A DNA stretch of 20,173 nt from Acholeplasmataceae bacterium UBA6190. Lineage in GTDB: Bacteria; Bacillota_I; Bacilli_A; Acholeplasmatales; Acholeplasmataceae. The first letter of the stretch is position 1. The number at the start of each line of letters is the position of its first letter. The position numbers were made by a program, and so were the translations under genes. The notes below the pieces were generated by a model. It was not told where the DNA came from, did not search any database, and saw only the letters and a list, made by a program, of their open reading frames with translations. This document shows, one piece after another, positions 1 to 6,957 of this stretch. Where the stretch lies: assembly GCA_002422045.1 (NCBI GenBank), contig DITG01000140.1, forward strand, positions 1-20,173. Reading direction: 5' to 3'.

Positions 1-2
1 AT

Positions 3-425
3 TATCTGCTCAATCAAAAGAAGATGGTGCTTCGCATTCGCCAGAAAAGTGATACGCTTTATAAAATCACCTGGAAGAGTCAAAGCGAACAAGGGGCTTT
101 TGAAAGTCACGTGCTTCTCTCCAAGCAACAGGCTGAAGACATGATCAAGCATGGTTTTTATGCCAAAGACTTTTTTGAAGAACTCGACATGTTTGTCACT
201 TTCAAGGTATCTTTGGATAATTACCGCGTGAGCACACCCTATGAAGGTGGCGTCTTATTCCTGGACAGATGTGAATATTGCAATGTTGTGGACTATGAAG
301 TCGAATATGAAGTAGGCAACTATCACGAAGGACAAAAATTGTTTGAACAATTCTTAAATCATCATCACATTGAAATTCAGCCAACCAAACGCAAGAGTGA
401 ACGTGCCTTTACATGTAAAAGATAG
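3..425 (+). CDS. CYTH-domain protein (YjbK-like), 5' end outside the window
   Basis: The reading frame is open from the window edge, so the true start lies upstream; about 140 residues are visible. The segment VLRIRQK followed by an aromatic-rich strand with ITWKS matches the core of CYTH (triphosphate tunnel) proteins, and the stretch DYEVEYEV near residue 100 is typical of the YjbK-type branch in Gram-positives. CYTH enzymes bind triphosphates with metal inside a beta barrel of charged residues; the N-terminal ExExK signature that would confirm catalytic competence is not in the window. The stop codon lies inside a terminator hairpin, so this is the last gene of its transcript. Family call is fairly firm; substrate is unknown. 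Confidence 0.75.
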   Translation, partial: YLLNQKKMVLRIRQKSDTLYKITWKSQSEQGAFESHVLLSKQQAEDMIKHGFYAKDFFEELDMFVTFKVSLDNYRVSTPYEGGVLFLDRCEYCNVVDYEVEYEVGNYHEGQKLFEQFLNHHHIEIQPTKRKSERAFTCKR

Positions 426-443
426 CAAATGCTGTCTTTTTTT
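417..443 (+). terminator. Intrinsic terminator after the CYTH gene
   Basis: An 11-bp inverted repeat (417-427 with 430-440, one G-U pair) runs into a tract of T. The CYTH stop codon at 423-425 is inside the left arm. Confidence 0.75.
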
Positions 444-450
444 ATAGTCA

Positions 451-479
451 TTGTCAGCATGCGTTTTTTTTGTTATAAT
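451..479 (+). promoter_or_regulatory. Promoter of the DUF1576-type gene
   Basis: TTGTCA at 451-456, 17-bp spacer, TATAAT at 474-479 with an extended TG motif at 471-472. It lies between the CYTH terminator and the start codon at 499, which rules out a start at 451 for the following gene. Confidence 0.75.
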
Positions 480-498
480 GATTTGGACGGAGGTCTCT

Positions 499-1752
499 AT
501 GAACCCTATGATTCGCTATCTCAAAAGCCACATGCTGATACCCTTGATCTTTGGTATTTTGCTCATCCTCGCCTTTACCATTGAACCCTTGGATCAAATG
601 CTCGAAGGCTTTGTCAACATATTGCTCAGTAAAAGCATTCTTGTCTCTGATTATTTATTGATTGGGGGCTTGGCAGCAACACTTTTCAATGTATCTTTAA
701 CTGTCATGTTTAATCTCTTGATTGTGAAGTGGTTAAAACTCAAAATGACGGGTCCGATTTTTGCATGTATACTGACCATTGCAGGATTTGCTTTTTTTGG
801 GAAAAACCTATTCAATGCGATTCCGATGTATATCGGTATCATGCTCTATGCAAAAATCAGCAAAACACCTTTAAAAAATTATATTCTGGTCCTCCTACTT
901 TCATCTGGGATTTCACCGATTGTGAGCTATCTCATGTTTGGTATCGGCTTGAATTTATGGATCAGTATCCCGCTTGCGATTGTTGTGGGTATGACGGTCG
1001 GATTCATTCTACCCGTGTTCAATTCGCATGCCATCAAGTTTCATCAAGGATACAACTTGTACAATACCGGTTTTTCCATGGGTGTGCTATCAATGGTCTT
1101 GACTGCGATTTTATCTGCTTTCGTCGTGATCGAGCGTAGTGCTCAAGTTGAAAATGGGTATCACGAAATCTTGCTTTATGCGACCTTGTTGGTGAGTCTT
1201 TTGATGATTGTATTTTCATTCATTCTTGATCCAAAAGTTTATTTGAAATATCCATTGATCCTTAAAAAATCAGGTCGATTGATTACGGATTTTGTCGATG
1301 TTGCCGGGAAACCTGCGACATTGCTCAATATCGGACTCATGGGACTTTTCTCGGTTGCACTTGTATTGGGATTAGGCATCAAGATCAATGGTCCGGTGAT
1401 GGGTGCGATACTGACGATCGTGGGATTCGCTGCATTTGGCAAACATCCGCTCAATTCACTACCTGTCGTGCTTGGTGCGATCCTTGCCGTTTGGCTCACA
1501 CCGCTTGAACTGACACTCGGACCGATTCTGGCCATCTTCTTCGTGACAGGGTTAGCACCTCTGGCTGGCAGATTCGGTTTTGTCGCTGGTGTGCTCGCAG
1601 GATTTGTCCATCTGCTCATCACACCGCTTGCATTATCTTTTCAAGGTGGATTCGATTTATACAATAACGGCTTTGCTGCTGGATTTGTCGGTGCCATCTT
1701 TGCATCGCTGTTCGTCATCATCAAGCCTATCAAGGATGAGAAGCAATACTAA
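499..1752 (+). CDS. DUF1576-family multi-pass membrane protein
   Basis: A 417-residue, strongly hydrophobic protein with roughly ten or more membrane segments and almost no soluble domain. I chose ATG 499 because GGAGG at 489-493 sits five bases upstream and the frame's earlier ATG-like start overlaps the promoter. The protein is an internal duplication: a segment at residues 84-116 (GP..., ILTI, GFA, FGK, LN, P) recurs at 297-329, and a short polar motif around 181-195 (GYNLYNTGF) recurs at 381-395 (GFDLYNNGF). These match what I recall of the DUF1576 family (PF07613), whose function is not established; two-fold pseudosymmetry would suit a transporter. It appears to be a single-gene transcript with its own promoter. 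Confidence 0.7.
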   Translation: MNPMIRYLKSHMLIPLIFGILLILAFTIEPLDQMLEGFVNILLSKSILVSDYLLIGGLAATLFNVSLTVMFNLLIVKWLKLKMTGPIFACILTIAGFAFFGKNLFNAIPMYIGIMLYAKISKTPLKNYILVLLLSSGISPIVSYLMFGIGLNLWISIPLAIVVGMTVGFILPVFNSHAIKFHQGYNLYNTGFSMGVLSMVLTAILSAFVVIERSAQVENGYHEILLYATLLVSLLMIVFSFILDPKVYLKYPLILKKSGRLITDFVDVAGKPATLLNIGLMGLFSVALVLGLGIKINGPVMGAILTIVGFAAFGKHPLNSLPVVLGAILAVWLTPLELTLGPILAIFFVTGLAPLAGRFGFVAGVLAGFVHLLITPLALSFQGGFDLYNNGFAAGFVGAIFASLFVIIKPIKDEKQY

Positions 1753-1805
1753 ATGCCTCTTCATGCCTATTTAAGGCCGTTTATTGGCATTATTCCTGAC
1801 AAGCA

Positions 1806-1834
1806 TTGACATGAACACTAATTCACTCTATAAT
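1806..1834 (+). promoter_or_regulatory. Consensus promoter of the small membrane protein gene
   Basis: TTGACA at 1806-1811, exactly 17 bp, TATAAT at 1829-1834: a full match to the housekeeping consensus. It shows that the gene is transcribed on its own and that translation begins downstream, at 1868. Confidence 0.85.
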
Positions 1835-1867
1835 ATTATATGTAAGTACCAATCGGTGGAGGTCAAC

Positions 1868-2263
1868 ATGAAAGAACGTAGTTTACTATATTTTATAACC
1901 GCAGTGGTTGCATCCGTGCTCTTTGTCGTTGCATTCATTGTCCGCTTCCTAGATTGGTTCCCATTCTATGGTATCTTGGTACTACCTGCGATGCATAAGC
2001 TCTTCATTCCTCTTGTGCTTTTATGGGTTGGTTATTATTTCGAAAACAAAGGTTTCTTGCTCGCTGCAACAACCATCATCACCATCATCTTCAGTTTACA
2101 AATGGATCATGCTGGCATTTTGAGCGGTACACCCCACGTACTTTCTTCACTGGCTCCGATTGTGAGAACGACTTATGTATTAGGCTTCATGCTCATGGCC
2201 GCTACCGTCGTTTTAGGATTCTACACTTGGCATGTCCTTCACGCAAAGAAACATCAACACTAA
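1868..2263 (+). CDS. Small four-helix membrane protein of unknown function
   Basis: 131 residues from ATG 1868, with GGAGG at 1858-1862 five bases upstream; the longer open frame starting at 1784 overlaps the promoter and is not used. Four hydrophobic segments are visible at about residues 8-28, 35-55, 62-82 and 101-122, and the C-terminus is rich in His and Lys (HAKKHQH). I do not recognise the family. There is no signal-peptide cleavage motif and no catalytic motif. It has a very strong promoter and a dedicated terminator, which points to a well-expressed single gene. Nothing in the context assigns a role. Confidence 0.65.
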   Translation: MKERSLLYFITAVVASVLFVVAFIVRFLDWFPFYGILVLPAMHKLFIPLVLLWVGYYFENKGFLLAATTIITIIFSLQMDHAGILSGTPHVLSSLAPIVRTTYVLGFMLMAATVVLGFYTWHVLHAKKHQH

Positions 2264-2280
2264 TCATCTCAATCAAAAAT

Positions 2281-2305
2281 AAAAAGGAACCCGGGTTCCT
2301 TTTTT
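2281..2305. terminator. Bidirectional intrinsic terminator
   Basis: A near-perfect palindrome (AAAAAGGAACCC with its complement) flanked by A and T tracts. It lies 17 bases beyond the stop of the + strand membrane gene and 17 bases beyond the stop of spx on the - strand, so it can serve both convergent genes. Confidence 0.85.
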
Positions 2306-2322
2306 TGTTTAATCAGAGTTAA

Positions 2323-2778
2323 CTAACGCAATTCTTTCTTGATTTCTTCAAAATATCGTTTCAGTGCATTTTGGTAGTCACAGAGTTCGCCCTGTGGACA
2401 ATCCATGCACATGATGAGTTCTCTTAATCGTTTGGGAATGAATACTCTGATTTCTTCGTCATTGTATCCGACTTGCATCTTATCGCCTTCAATCATGATG
2501 GGGCGCTTCAATACGCTAGGGTTATTGATGATGAACTGCTTCAGTTCGCTAATTTTCATATCTTCAACGTCAAGTGATTCTTCCTTGAAAATCTTGGATC
2601 TTGTTGAAATGATGTCTTCAAATCCGTTTTCAGCATTTTCTAACATTCGATCAATGTCAGCTTCTGAAATGCGTTGATTGAACAGATTTTTTTCTTCATA
2701 TGGGATCTTGTGATCATCAAGCCACTTTTTCGCTTTCCGACAGGATGAACAACTTGGTGTTGTAAAAATTGTAATCAT
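2323..2778 (-). CDS. spx: Spx, ArsC-like global redox regulator with extra C-terminal tail
   Basis: Spx binds the alpha subunit C-terminal domain of RNA polymerase and reprogrammes transcription under thiol stress. The protein starts MITIFTTPS with the redox CxxC switch at Cys10 and Cys13 (PSCSSCRKA), followed by the family segments EDIISTRS, LLKRP-like VLKRPIM and QVGYNDEEIRVF. ATG 2778 is chosen over the upstream ATG at 2799 because GAGGAGG stands just before it. The protein has 151 residues, about 20 more than the usual Spx of about 131; the extension starts after RELI and contains CMDCPQGELC, three cysteines close together, then a charged helix. It is divergent from pepF and has its own promoter at 2853-2881. 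Family identity is secure; the tail's role is unknown. Confidence 0.92.
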   Translation of the reverse strand: MITIFTTPSCSSCRKAKKWLDDHKIPYEEKNLFNQRISEADIDRMLENAENGFEDIISTRSKIFKEESLDVEDMKISELKQFIINNPSVLKRPIMIEGDKMQVGYNDEEIRVFIPKRLRELIMCMDCPQGELCDYQNALKRYFEEIKKELR

Positions 2779-2852
2779 GTCTTCCTCCTCATGGAGCATA
2801 GGTTTTAGCCTATAGCACTGTGTGTTCTTGTTTGGGACTTACCCGCTTCTTC

Positions 2853-2881
2853 ATTATATAGTGTATCCATGGATTATTCAA
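2853..2881 (-). promoter_or_regulatory. Promoter of spx
   Basis: On the - strand, TTGAAT (2876-2881), 17 bp, TATAAT (2853-2858). The spacer holds a perfect 10-bp palindrome ATCCATGGAT (2865-2874). The leader of about 65 bases contains a small inverted repeat ATAGG/CCTAT at 2798-2813. Confidence 0.7.
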
Positions 2882-2953
2882 TAACACGGGGACATTTTAT
2901 CACGATTTAACATAATTTTGACCCGATTGATGCCAGTTATCCTATGGATAGGT

Positions 2954-2959
2954 TATAAT
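2954..2959 (+). promoter_or_regulatory. -10 element upstream of pepF
   Basis: TATAAT at 2954-2959 with no good -35 at standard spacing (TTGATG at 2927 is 21 bp away). An inverted repeat CCTAT-GG-ATAGG at 2941-2952 abuts it, perhaps an operator. Start site would be about 2966, giving a leader of about 25 bases. Confidence 0.45.
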
Positions 2960-2990
2960 GATAATAACGTCATGGAAAGGAAACCACACT

Positions 2991-4757
2991 ATGTCTACAT
3001 GGGATTTATCCATATTTTACCCGAATTTAGAGGCATGGGAGAATGATTTAAAGAAACTCCCTGCAAAGATTGATCTTCTTTCATCCTATCAAGGAAAGCT
3101 ATCTGATTTTGAACACTTTAAGTCATTTCATGTGCTTGAAGAAGAAACGACACACCTGGTTTACCGTCTTTATGGTTATATTCATCTGAACTCCGATTTG
3201 AACCTGAAAGACAAAATCAAATCTGCCAAGAATCAGGAAATGATGCTGATGCTATCGAAGATGAATCAAAAGACTTCTTTCGTCTCACCAGAGATCATTC
3301 AGATGGGTGCTGAAAAAGTCATGGCATTTGTGGATGCTGATCCACTCTTGAAAACTTACCGTTTTGGATTTGAGAAACTCTTCATGATGCAAGAGCATGT
3401 CTTGTCATCTGACCAGGAAGGCATTCTCGCCAATTACGGACCGGTTCAGTCCATTCCTTCTGCGTTGCACCAGGCACTTTCGATTGTCGATGCTGTCGAT
3501 GAAAAAGTCGTATTGTCCGATGGCAAGGAAGCTACTGTCACCTTGTCTAATTTCAGATCGATGATTCCTGAAGTCCCAACCGCATCTGACAGACAAAAAG
3601 TATTCGAAGCGGCATTCAAACGCTACAAGACCAACAAGACTGCGTTTGCAGCGACTTACAATCTTGTCCTTCAAAATCAAGCAGCCAATTTCAAGTCTAG
3701 AAAATACGCATCCGCGCTCGATGCTGCACTCTTCAAAAACAATATTCCAACCTCTGTGTTCCATAACTTAAAAGATGTCGCTTTCGAAAACACTGTCCAT
3801 ATCAAGCGTTATCTGAAACTGAGAACCAAACATCTCAACCTTGAAAAGCATCGTACCTATGACCGTTTCATGAAACTGGCCAAAGATGATACGAAATACA
3901 ACTTTGAAACCGCACGTTCGCTCTTCTTTGAGGCGATCGCACATATGGATCCAGTGTTCGTCAGTCATCAAAAAGATGCATTAAAAGATGGATTTGTCGA
4001 TGCTTATCCTCAAGATGGCAAGCGCACAGGTGCCTATTCATCCGGATTTTACGGATTTCATCCCTATATTCTACTCAATCATGATGATACGCTCGATGCG
4101 GTCTTCACACTGGCGCATGAAGCAGGACATAGTGCTCATACTTTATTTTCCAATGAACATCAGCCAATGGCGACATCGGATTACACGATTTTTGTCGCAG
4201 AAATCGCATCAACATTCAATGAGCATGCCTTGCTCGATTACCTGATTTCAAAAGCAACTTCAAAAGTACAAAAGATTGACTTGCTGGAATCCGCCATTGA
4301 TGGTATCATGGCAACATTCTTTAGACAGACATTGTTCGCAACCTTCGAATATCAGGCAACAAAGCTTGTTGAACAAGGTCAGCCCATCACTGAGCAGGCG
4401 TTGTCAAAGATCATGATTGATTTGTATAAACATTATTATGATATCGATATCACGGAAGAAAACGGTAAAGAATATGTCTGGGCATACATTCCTCACCTGT
4501 TCCATACGCCATTTTATGTCTATCAGTATGCAACTTCTTACAGTGCATCCTTAAAAATTTACGACAACGTGAGAAACAACAAGCCAGGTGCAATGGAAAA
4601 CTATTTAGGACTTCTTAAATCCGGTGGCAGTGATTTCCCTGTGAACCAAGCCAAAGCGGCAGGGGCTGATCTCACGAACAAGGAAACATTCATGGCAGTG
4701 ATTGCCCGTTTTGATAGCCTTGTCAGCCAACTTGAAAAAGTGCTTGAAGAAAATTAG
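2991..4757 (+). CDS. pepF: M3-family oligoendopeptidase (PepF type)
   Basis: A cytosolic zinc metallopeptidase that cuts short peptides. The 588-residue protein has the usual PepF length. The zinc motif HEAGH is at residues 376-380 and the third ligand Glu is at 404 in EIASTFNE, as in the family. The C-terminal part has the conserved aromatic stretch (YIPHLFHTPFYVYQYATS in parts) that forms the substrate channel, and the end carries the GLLKSGGS-type loop. ATG 2991 is chosen: AAAGGA lies about ten bases before it, whereas the frame's earlier ATG at 2958 is inside the -10 element. No signal peptide is visible, so it acts in the cytoplasm. The trpS promoter's -35 lies within its last codons. 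Confidence 0.9.
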   Translation: MSTWDLSIFYPNLEAWENDLKKLPAKIDLLSSYQGKLSDFEHFKSFHVLEEETTHLVYRLYGYIHLNSDLNLKDKIKSAKNQEMMLMLSKMNQKTSFVSPEIIQMGAEKVMAFVDADPLLKTYRFGFEKLFMMQEHVLSSDQEGILANYGPVQSIPSALHQALSIVDAVDEKVVLSDGKEATVTLSNFRSMIPEVPTASDRQKVFEAAFKRYKTNKTAFAATYNLVLQNQAANFKSRKYASALDAALFKNNIPTSVFHNLKDVAFENTVHIKRYLKLRTKHLNLEKHRTYDRFMKLAKDDTKYNFETARSLFFEAIAHMDPVFVSHQKDALKDGFVDAYPQDGKRTGAYSSGFYGFHPYILLNHDDTLDAVFTLAHEAGHSAHTLFSNEHQPMATSDYTIFVAEIASTFNEHALLDYLISKATSKVQKIDLLESAIDGIMATFFRQTLFATFEYQATKLVEQGQPITEQALSKIMIDLYKHYYDIDITEENGKEYVWAYIPHLFHTPFYVYQYATSYSASLKIYDNVRNNKPGAMENYLGLLKSGGSDFPVNQAKAAGADLTNKETFMAVIARFDSLVSQLEKVLEEN

Positions 4758-4772
4758 ATTCAAGGGTATAAT
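4744..4772 (+). promoter_or_regulatory. Promoter of the trpS T-box transcript
   Basis: TTGAAG at 4744-4749, 17 bp, TATAAT at 4767-4772. The -35 overlaps the last codons of pepF. The transcript should begin near 4779. Confidence 0.75.
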
Positions 4773-4778
4773 GAAAGT

Positions 4779-4983
4779 GCAATGAGAAGGAAGAGTAGTT
4801 GATGATTCTCACATCAAGAGAGCCGGAAGGGTGGAAACCGGTCGTGAGCATGTCAATGAATGGGCCCTTTGAGCAAACAGTCCGTCGGCTATAACGACAT
4901 TGAGGGTCGGAGAAATATGTTCCGGAACTAAGGTGGCACCGCGTATGCAATACGTCCTTAGATAACAATCTAGGGACTTTTTT
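4779..4983 (+). promoter_or_regulatory. Trp-specific T-box riboswitch
   Basis: T-box leaders read the charging state of a cognate tRNA and switch between terminator and antiterminator. All landmarks are here: an AGTA motif at 4794-4797, the Stem I distal loop GGTGGAA at 4830-4836, the specifier TGG (Trp) at 4861-4863 in the context GAA-TGG-GCCCTTTGAG, and the T-box core AAGGTGGCACCGCG at 4930-4943. The segment CTAAGG (4928-4933) can pair with CCTTAG (4956-4961) to form the antiterminator, competing with the terminator. The specifier fits the downstream gene, trpS. Confidence 0.93.
4954..4983 (+). terminator. Regulated terminator of the trpS T-box
   Basis: Nine-bp stem 4954-4962 with 4969-4977 (one G-U), six-base loop, then six T. 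Its left arm shares CCTTAG with the antiterminator. Confidence 0.88.
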
Positions 4984-5007
4984 ATGTCCAAATTCAGGAG
5001 GTTTATC

Positions 5008-6054
5008 ATGAACAAAACAGAAATCAAAGTGACAGAAACCGTCAAAAAGCCAGAGAAAAAGACACTGGTTTCAGGCATTCAACCCACAGGCAGACTCACA
5101 CTGGGCAATTACATTGGAGCGCTCAGACAATTTGTCCTGTTGCAAGACGAACTTGAAGACACCGAGTTTTTCATTTTCATCGCGGATCTTCATGCCATCA
5201 CGACACCACAAGATCGTGTTGAACTCAAGAAAAATATCAGAAGTGTTGCCGCACTCTATATCGCATGCGGACTGGATCCGGACAGAGTGAACCTTTTCAT
5301 CCAATCAGAAGTCATGGAACATACGATGCTAGGGTACATCATGGAGTCGACTGCTTATGTCGGTGAAATGGAGCGCATGACCCAGTACAAAGACAAGAAA
5401 GCCAAACAAACCGATGGTATCCGCACGTCACTGCTCACTTATCCTGCACTCATGGCTGCCGATATTCTCTTATATGACGCTCACATCGTACCGATTGGTG
5501 ATGATCAGAAACAGCATTTGGAACTCACAAGAAATCTGGCTATCCGCTTTAACAATGCATACGGAGACACATTTGTCGTACCTGAAGGCTTCTATCCGAA
5601 GACTGGGGCTCGGATCAAGAGTCTGACAGAACCTGAAAAGAAAATGTCTAAATCCGATGAAAATCCGAAGTCATACATCATGTTGCTCGACGACTTGGGC
5701 ATGATTAGAAACAAAATCAAGAGCGCGGTGACCGATTCGGATGGCACCATCAAGTTTGACTTGAAAAAGAAGCCGGGGATCTCGAATCTGCTCACGATTT
5801 ATGCATCTTTAACTGATTTGTCCATCAAGGAAATCGAGAAAAAATACGAAGCATCCAATTATCAGACGTTTAAGGCTGATCTTGCTGAAGTGGTCGTCGA
5901 TGCGATTAGACCGATTCAAAAACGTTACTTTGATATCATCAATGACACCAAACTTGATGACATCTTGAGTCAAGGTGCTGAGCGTGCTCGGTTGATCGCT
6001 TCCAGAAAAATGCAAAAAGTCATGAAAAAAATCGGACTCGGTAGAATCCGATAA
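5008..6054 (+). CDS. trpS: Tryptophan-tRNA ligase
   Basis: Charges tRNA-Trp. Class I synthetase signatures: the HIGH-type motif appears as TLGNY at residues 31-35 after SGIQPTGR, and KMSKS is at 212-216 (KKMSKSDENP). GDDQKQHLELTR, typical of TrpS, is near 164-175. ATG 5008 is chosen because AGGAGG at 4996-5001 is six bases upstream; the ATG at 4984 directly follows the terminator T tract and has no ribosome site. The protein has 348 residues, slightly long for bacterial TrpS (about 330), owing to a charged N-terminal extension (Lys/Glu/Thr-rich) before the first beta strand. Expression is controlled by the Trp T-box directly upstream. Confidence 0.96.
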   Translation: MNKTEIKVTETVKKPEKKTLVSGIQPTGRLTLGNYIGALRQFVLLQDELEDTEFFIFIADLHAITTPQDRVELKKNIRSVAALYIACGLDPDRVNLFIQSEVMEHTMLGYIMESTAYVGEMERMTQYKDKKAKQTDGIRTSLLTYPALMAADILLYDAHIVPIGDDQKQHLELTRNLAIRFNNAYGDTFVVPEGFYPKTGARIKSLTEPEKKMSKSDENPKSYIMLLDDLGMIRNKIKSAVTDSDGTIKFDLKKKPGISNLLTIYASLTDLSIKEIEKKYEASNYQTFKADLAEVVVDAIRPIQKRYFDIINDTKLDDILSQGAERARLIASRKMQKVMKKIGLGRIR

Positions 6055-6078
6055 CAAAAGGGAGCAATCCCTTTTGTT
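6053..6078 (+). terminator. Terminator hairpin after trpS
   Basis: Perfect 11-bp stem AACAAAAGGGA with a GCAA tetraloop directly at the stop codon. The T run is inside the right arm rather than after it, so efficiency is uncertain. Confidence 0.6.
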
Positions 6079-6081
6079 GAT

Positions 6082-6112
6082 AAAAAAATAGGCGATTGAG
6101 GTCGCCTATTTT
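6082..6112 (-). terminator. Terminator of the tyrS-dagK transcript
   Basis: Read on the - strand: 11-bp stem AAAATAGGCGA (6102-6112) with its complement (6085-6095), six-base loop, and a run of seven T. The stop codon of the lipid kinase gene is in the first arm. Confidence 0.8.
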
Positions 6113-6948
6113 GCTTTCGTAGTGATAAACTGATCGATTGGATATTCGACATCTCCATCGATTTGGAGATATGTCGGTTTGTCGAAGGTAATCTTGATCG
6201 AATCAGCATTCATGATTTTGACCCAACGTTTGAACATGACATGCCATCCCAGATATATGGTCGGAAAGATCAGGATGAGTACCCATTTGGGTACATCCTT
6301 AACCATGACGAGCTGAAGACTTTTCTCATGTCTCTTGGCTGAGGGAGCTATCTTCATACCACCGCCAAAATAAGGCGAATTCATCATACTCGCAAACCAC
6401 AGTTTTGGTTCTTGGAATGTTTTCCCGTCTACTTCAAGTGTTGCGCTAATCGGTTTAAACTTGGCAAATCCTTCGAATGCGTGTCTGAAATAGTTGAGTT
6501 TGTTCTTTTTATATTTAGACGTATTGACCAAATGACCGATGAACCCATCCAAGCCAGCACCAGCACCATTCAAGAAAAGTCTTGATTGTTCATGAAATTC
6601 TACTGAAGGCAGTGCCTGTAGATGTTGTTTAATCGGGACTATCTTGGACTTAGTTTTCAGACTTCTGACAAAATCATTGCCAGTCCCTGCCTGGTACATG
6701 AAAATATCTTGCTTGATCTCAAGATGTTGAATCGCGTTCGCGAGTCTGTTGATGGTGCCATCACCACCAACGATGATGATTCTGTCTGATTCTGCGCAAC
6801 CAGACAAAAAGGAATCGACGTTATCAATCGAAAGCAGACTGTAACTCACGACTGCATTGCCGCTTTTGCGTAAGTGCTTTGTGATCTTTTCGATGAATTT
6901 GGGATTCTTGCCATTTCGAGAAAGCGGATTATAAAGGAGGATGTCCAT
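6106..6948 (-). CDS. Diacylglycerol kinase family lipid kinase (DagK/DgkB-like)
   Basis: Members of this family phosphorylate diacylglycerol or related lipids with ATP; in Gram-positives DgkB recycles diacylglycerol released during lipoteichoic acid synthesis. The nucleotide motif GGDGTIN is at residues 61-67, followed by GTGND at 88-92 and a glycine-rich NGAGAGLDGF segment near 127. The 280-residue length is normal. Near the C-terminus the usual DGE acid motif reads DGD (residues 264-266), a conservative change at the position I recall as the catalytic Glu of DgkB. The gene begins 9 bases after the tyrS stop; its ribosome site AGGAG overlaps that stop, so the two are cotranscribed. An LTA-synthase-family gene elsewhere in the window gives a possible metabolic partner. 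Confidence 0.82.
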   Translation of the reverse strand: MDILLYNPLSRNGKNPKFIEKITKHLRKSGNAVVSYSLLSIDNVDSFLSGCAESDRIIIVGGDGTINRLANAIQHLEIKQDIFMYQAGTGNDFVRSLKTKSKIVPIKQHLQALPSVEFHEQSRLFLNGAGAGLDGFIGHLVNTSKYKKNKLNYFRHAFEGFAKFKPISATLEVDGKTFQEPKLWFASMMNSPYFGGGMKIAPSAKRHEKSLQLVMVKDVPKWVLILIFPTIYLGWHVMFKRWVKIMNADSIKITFDKPTYLQIDGDVEYPIDQFITTKAK

Positions 6949-6957
6949 GTGTTTCTC

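Noticed and set aside
729..1139. Open frame of 136 codons inside the DUF1576 gene
   Set aside because: Shifted frame of a longer conserved gene, no ribosome site, Cys/Trp-rich composition unlike a real protein.
1753..1800. AATGCC/GGCATT repeat after the DUF1576 gene as terminator
   Set aside because: Short arms, long loop and no T tract; too weak to list.
2023..2322. Open frame with a run of His codons
   Set aside because: Out-of-frame reading of the small membrane protein gene; the His run is a repeat of CATCATCACC bases encoding Thr/Ile in the true frame.
4809..5078. - strand open frame across the trpS leader
   Set aside because: It lies on the complement of a well-supported T-box and the trpS start; no ribosome site.
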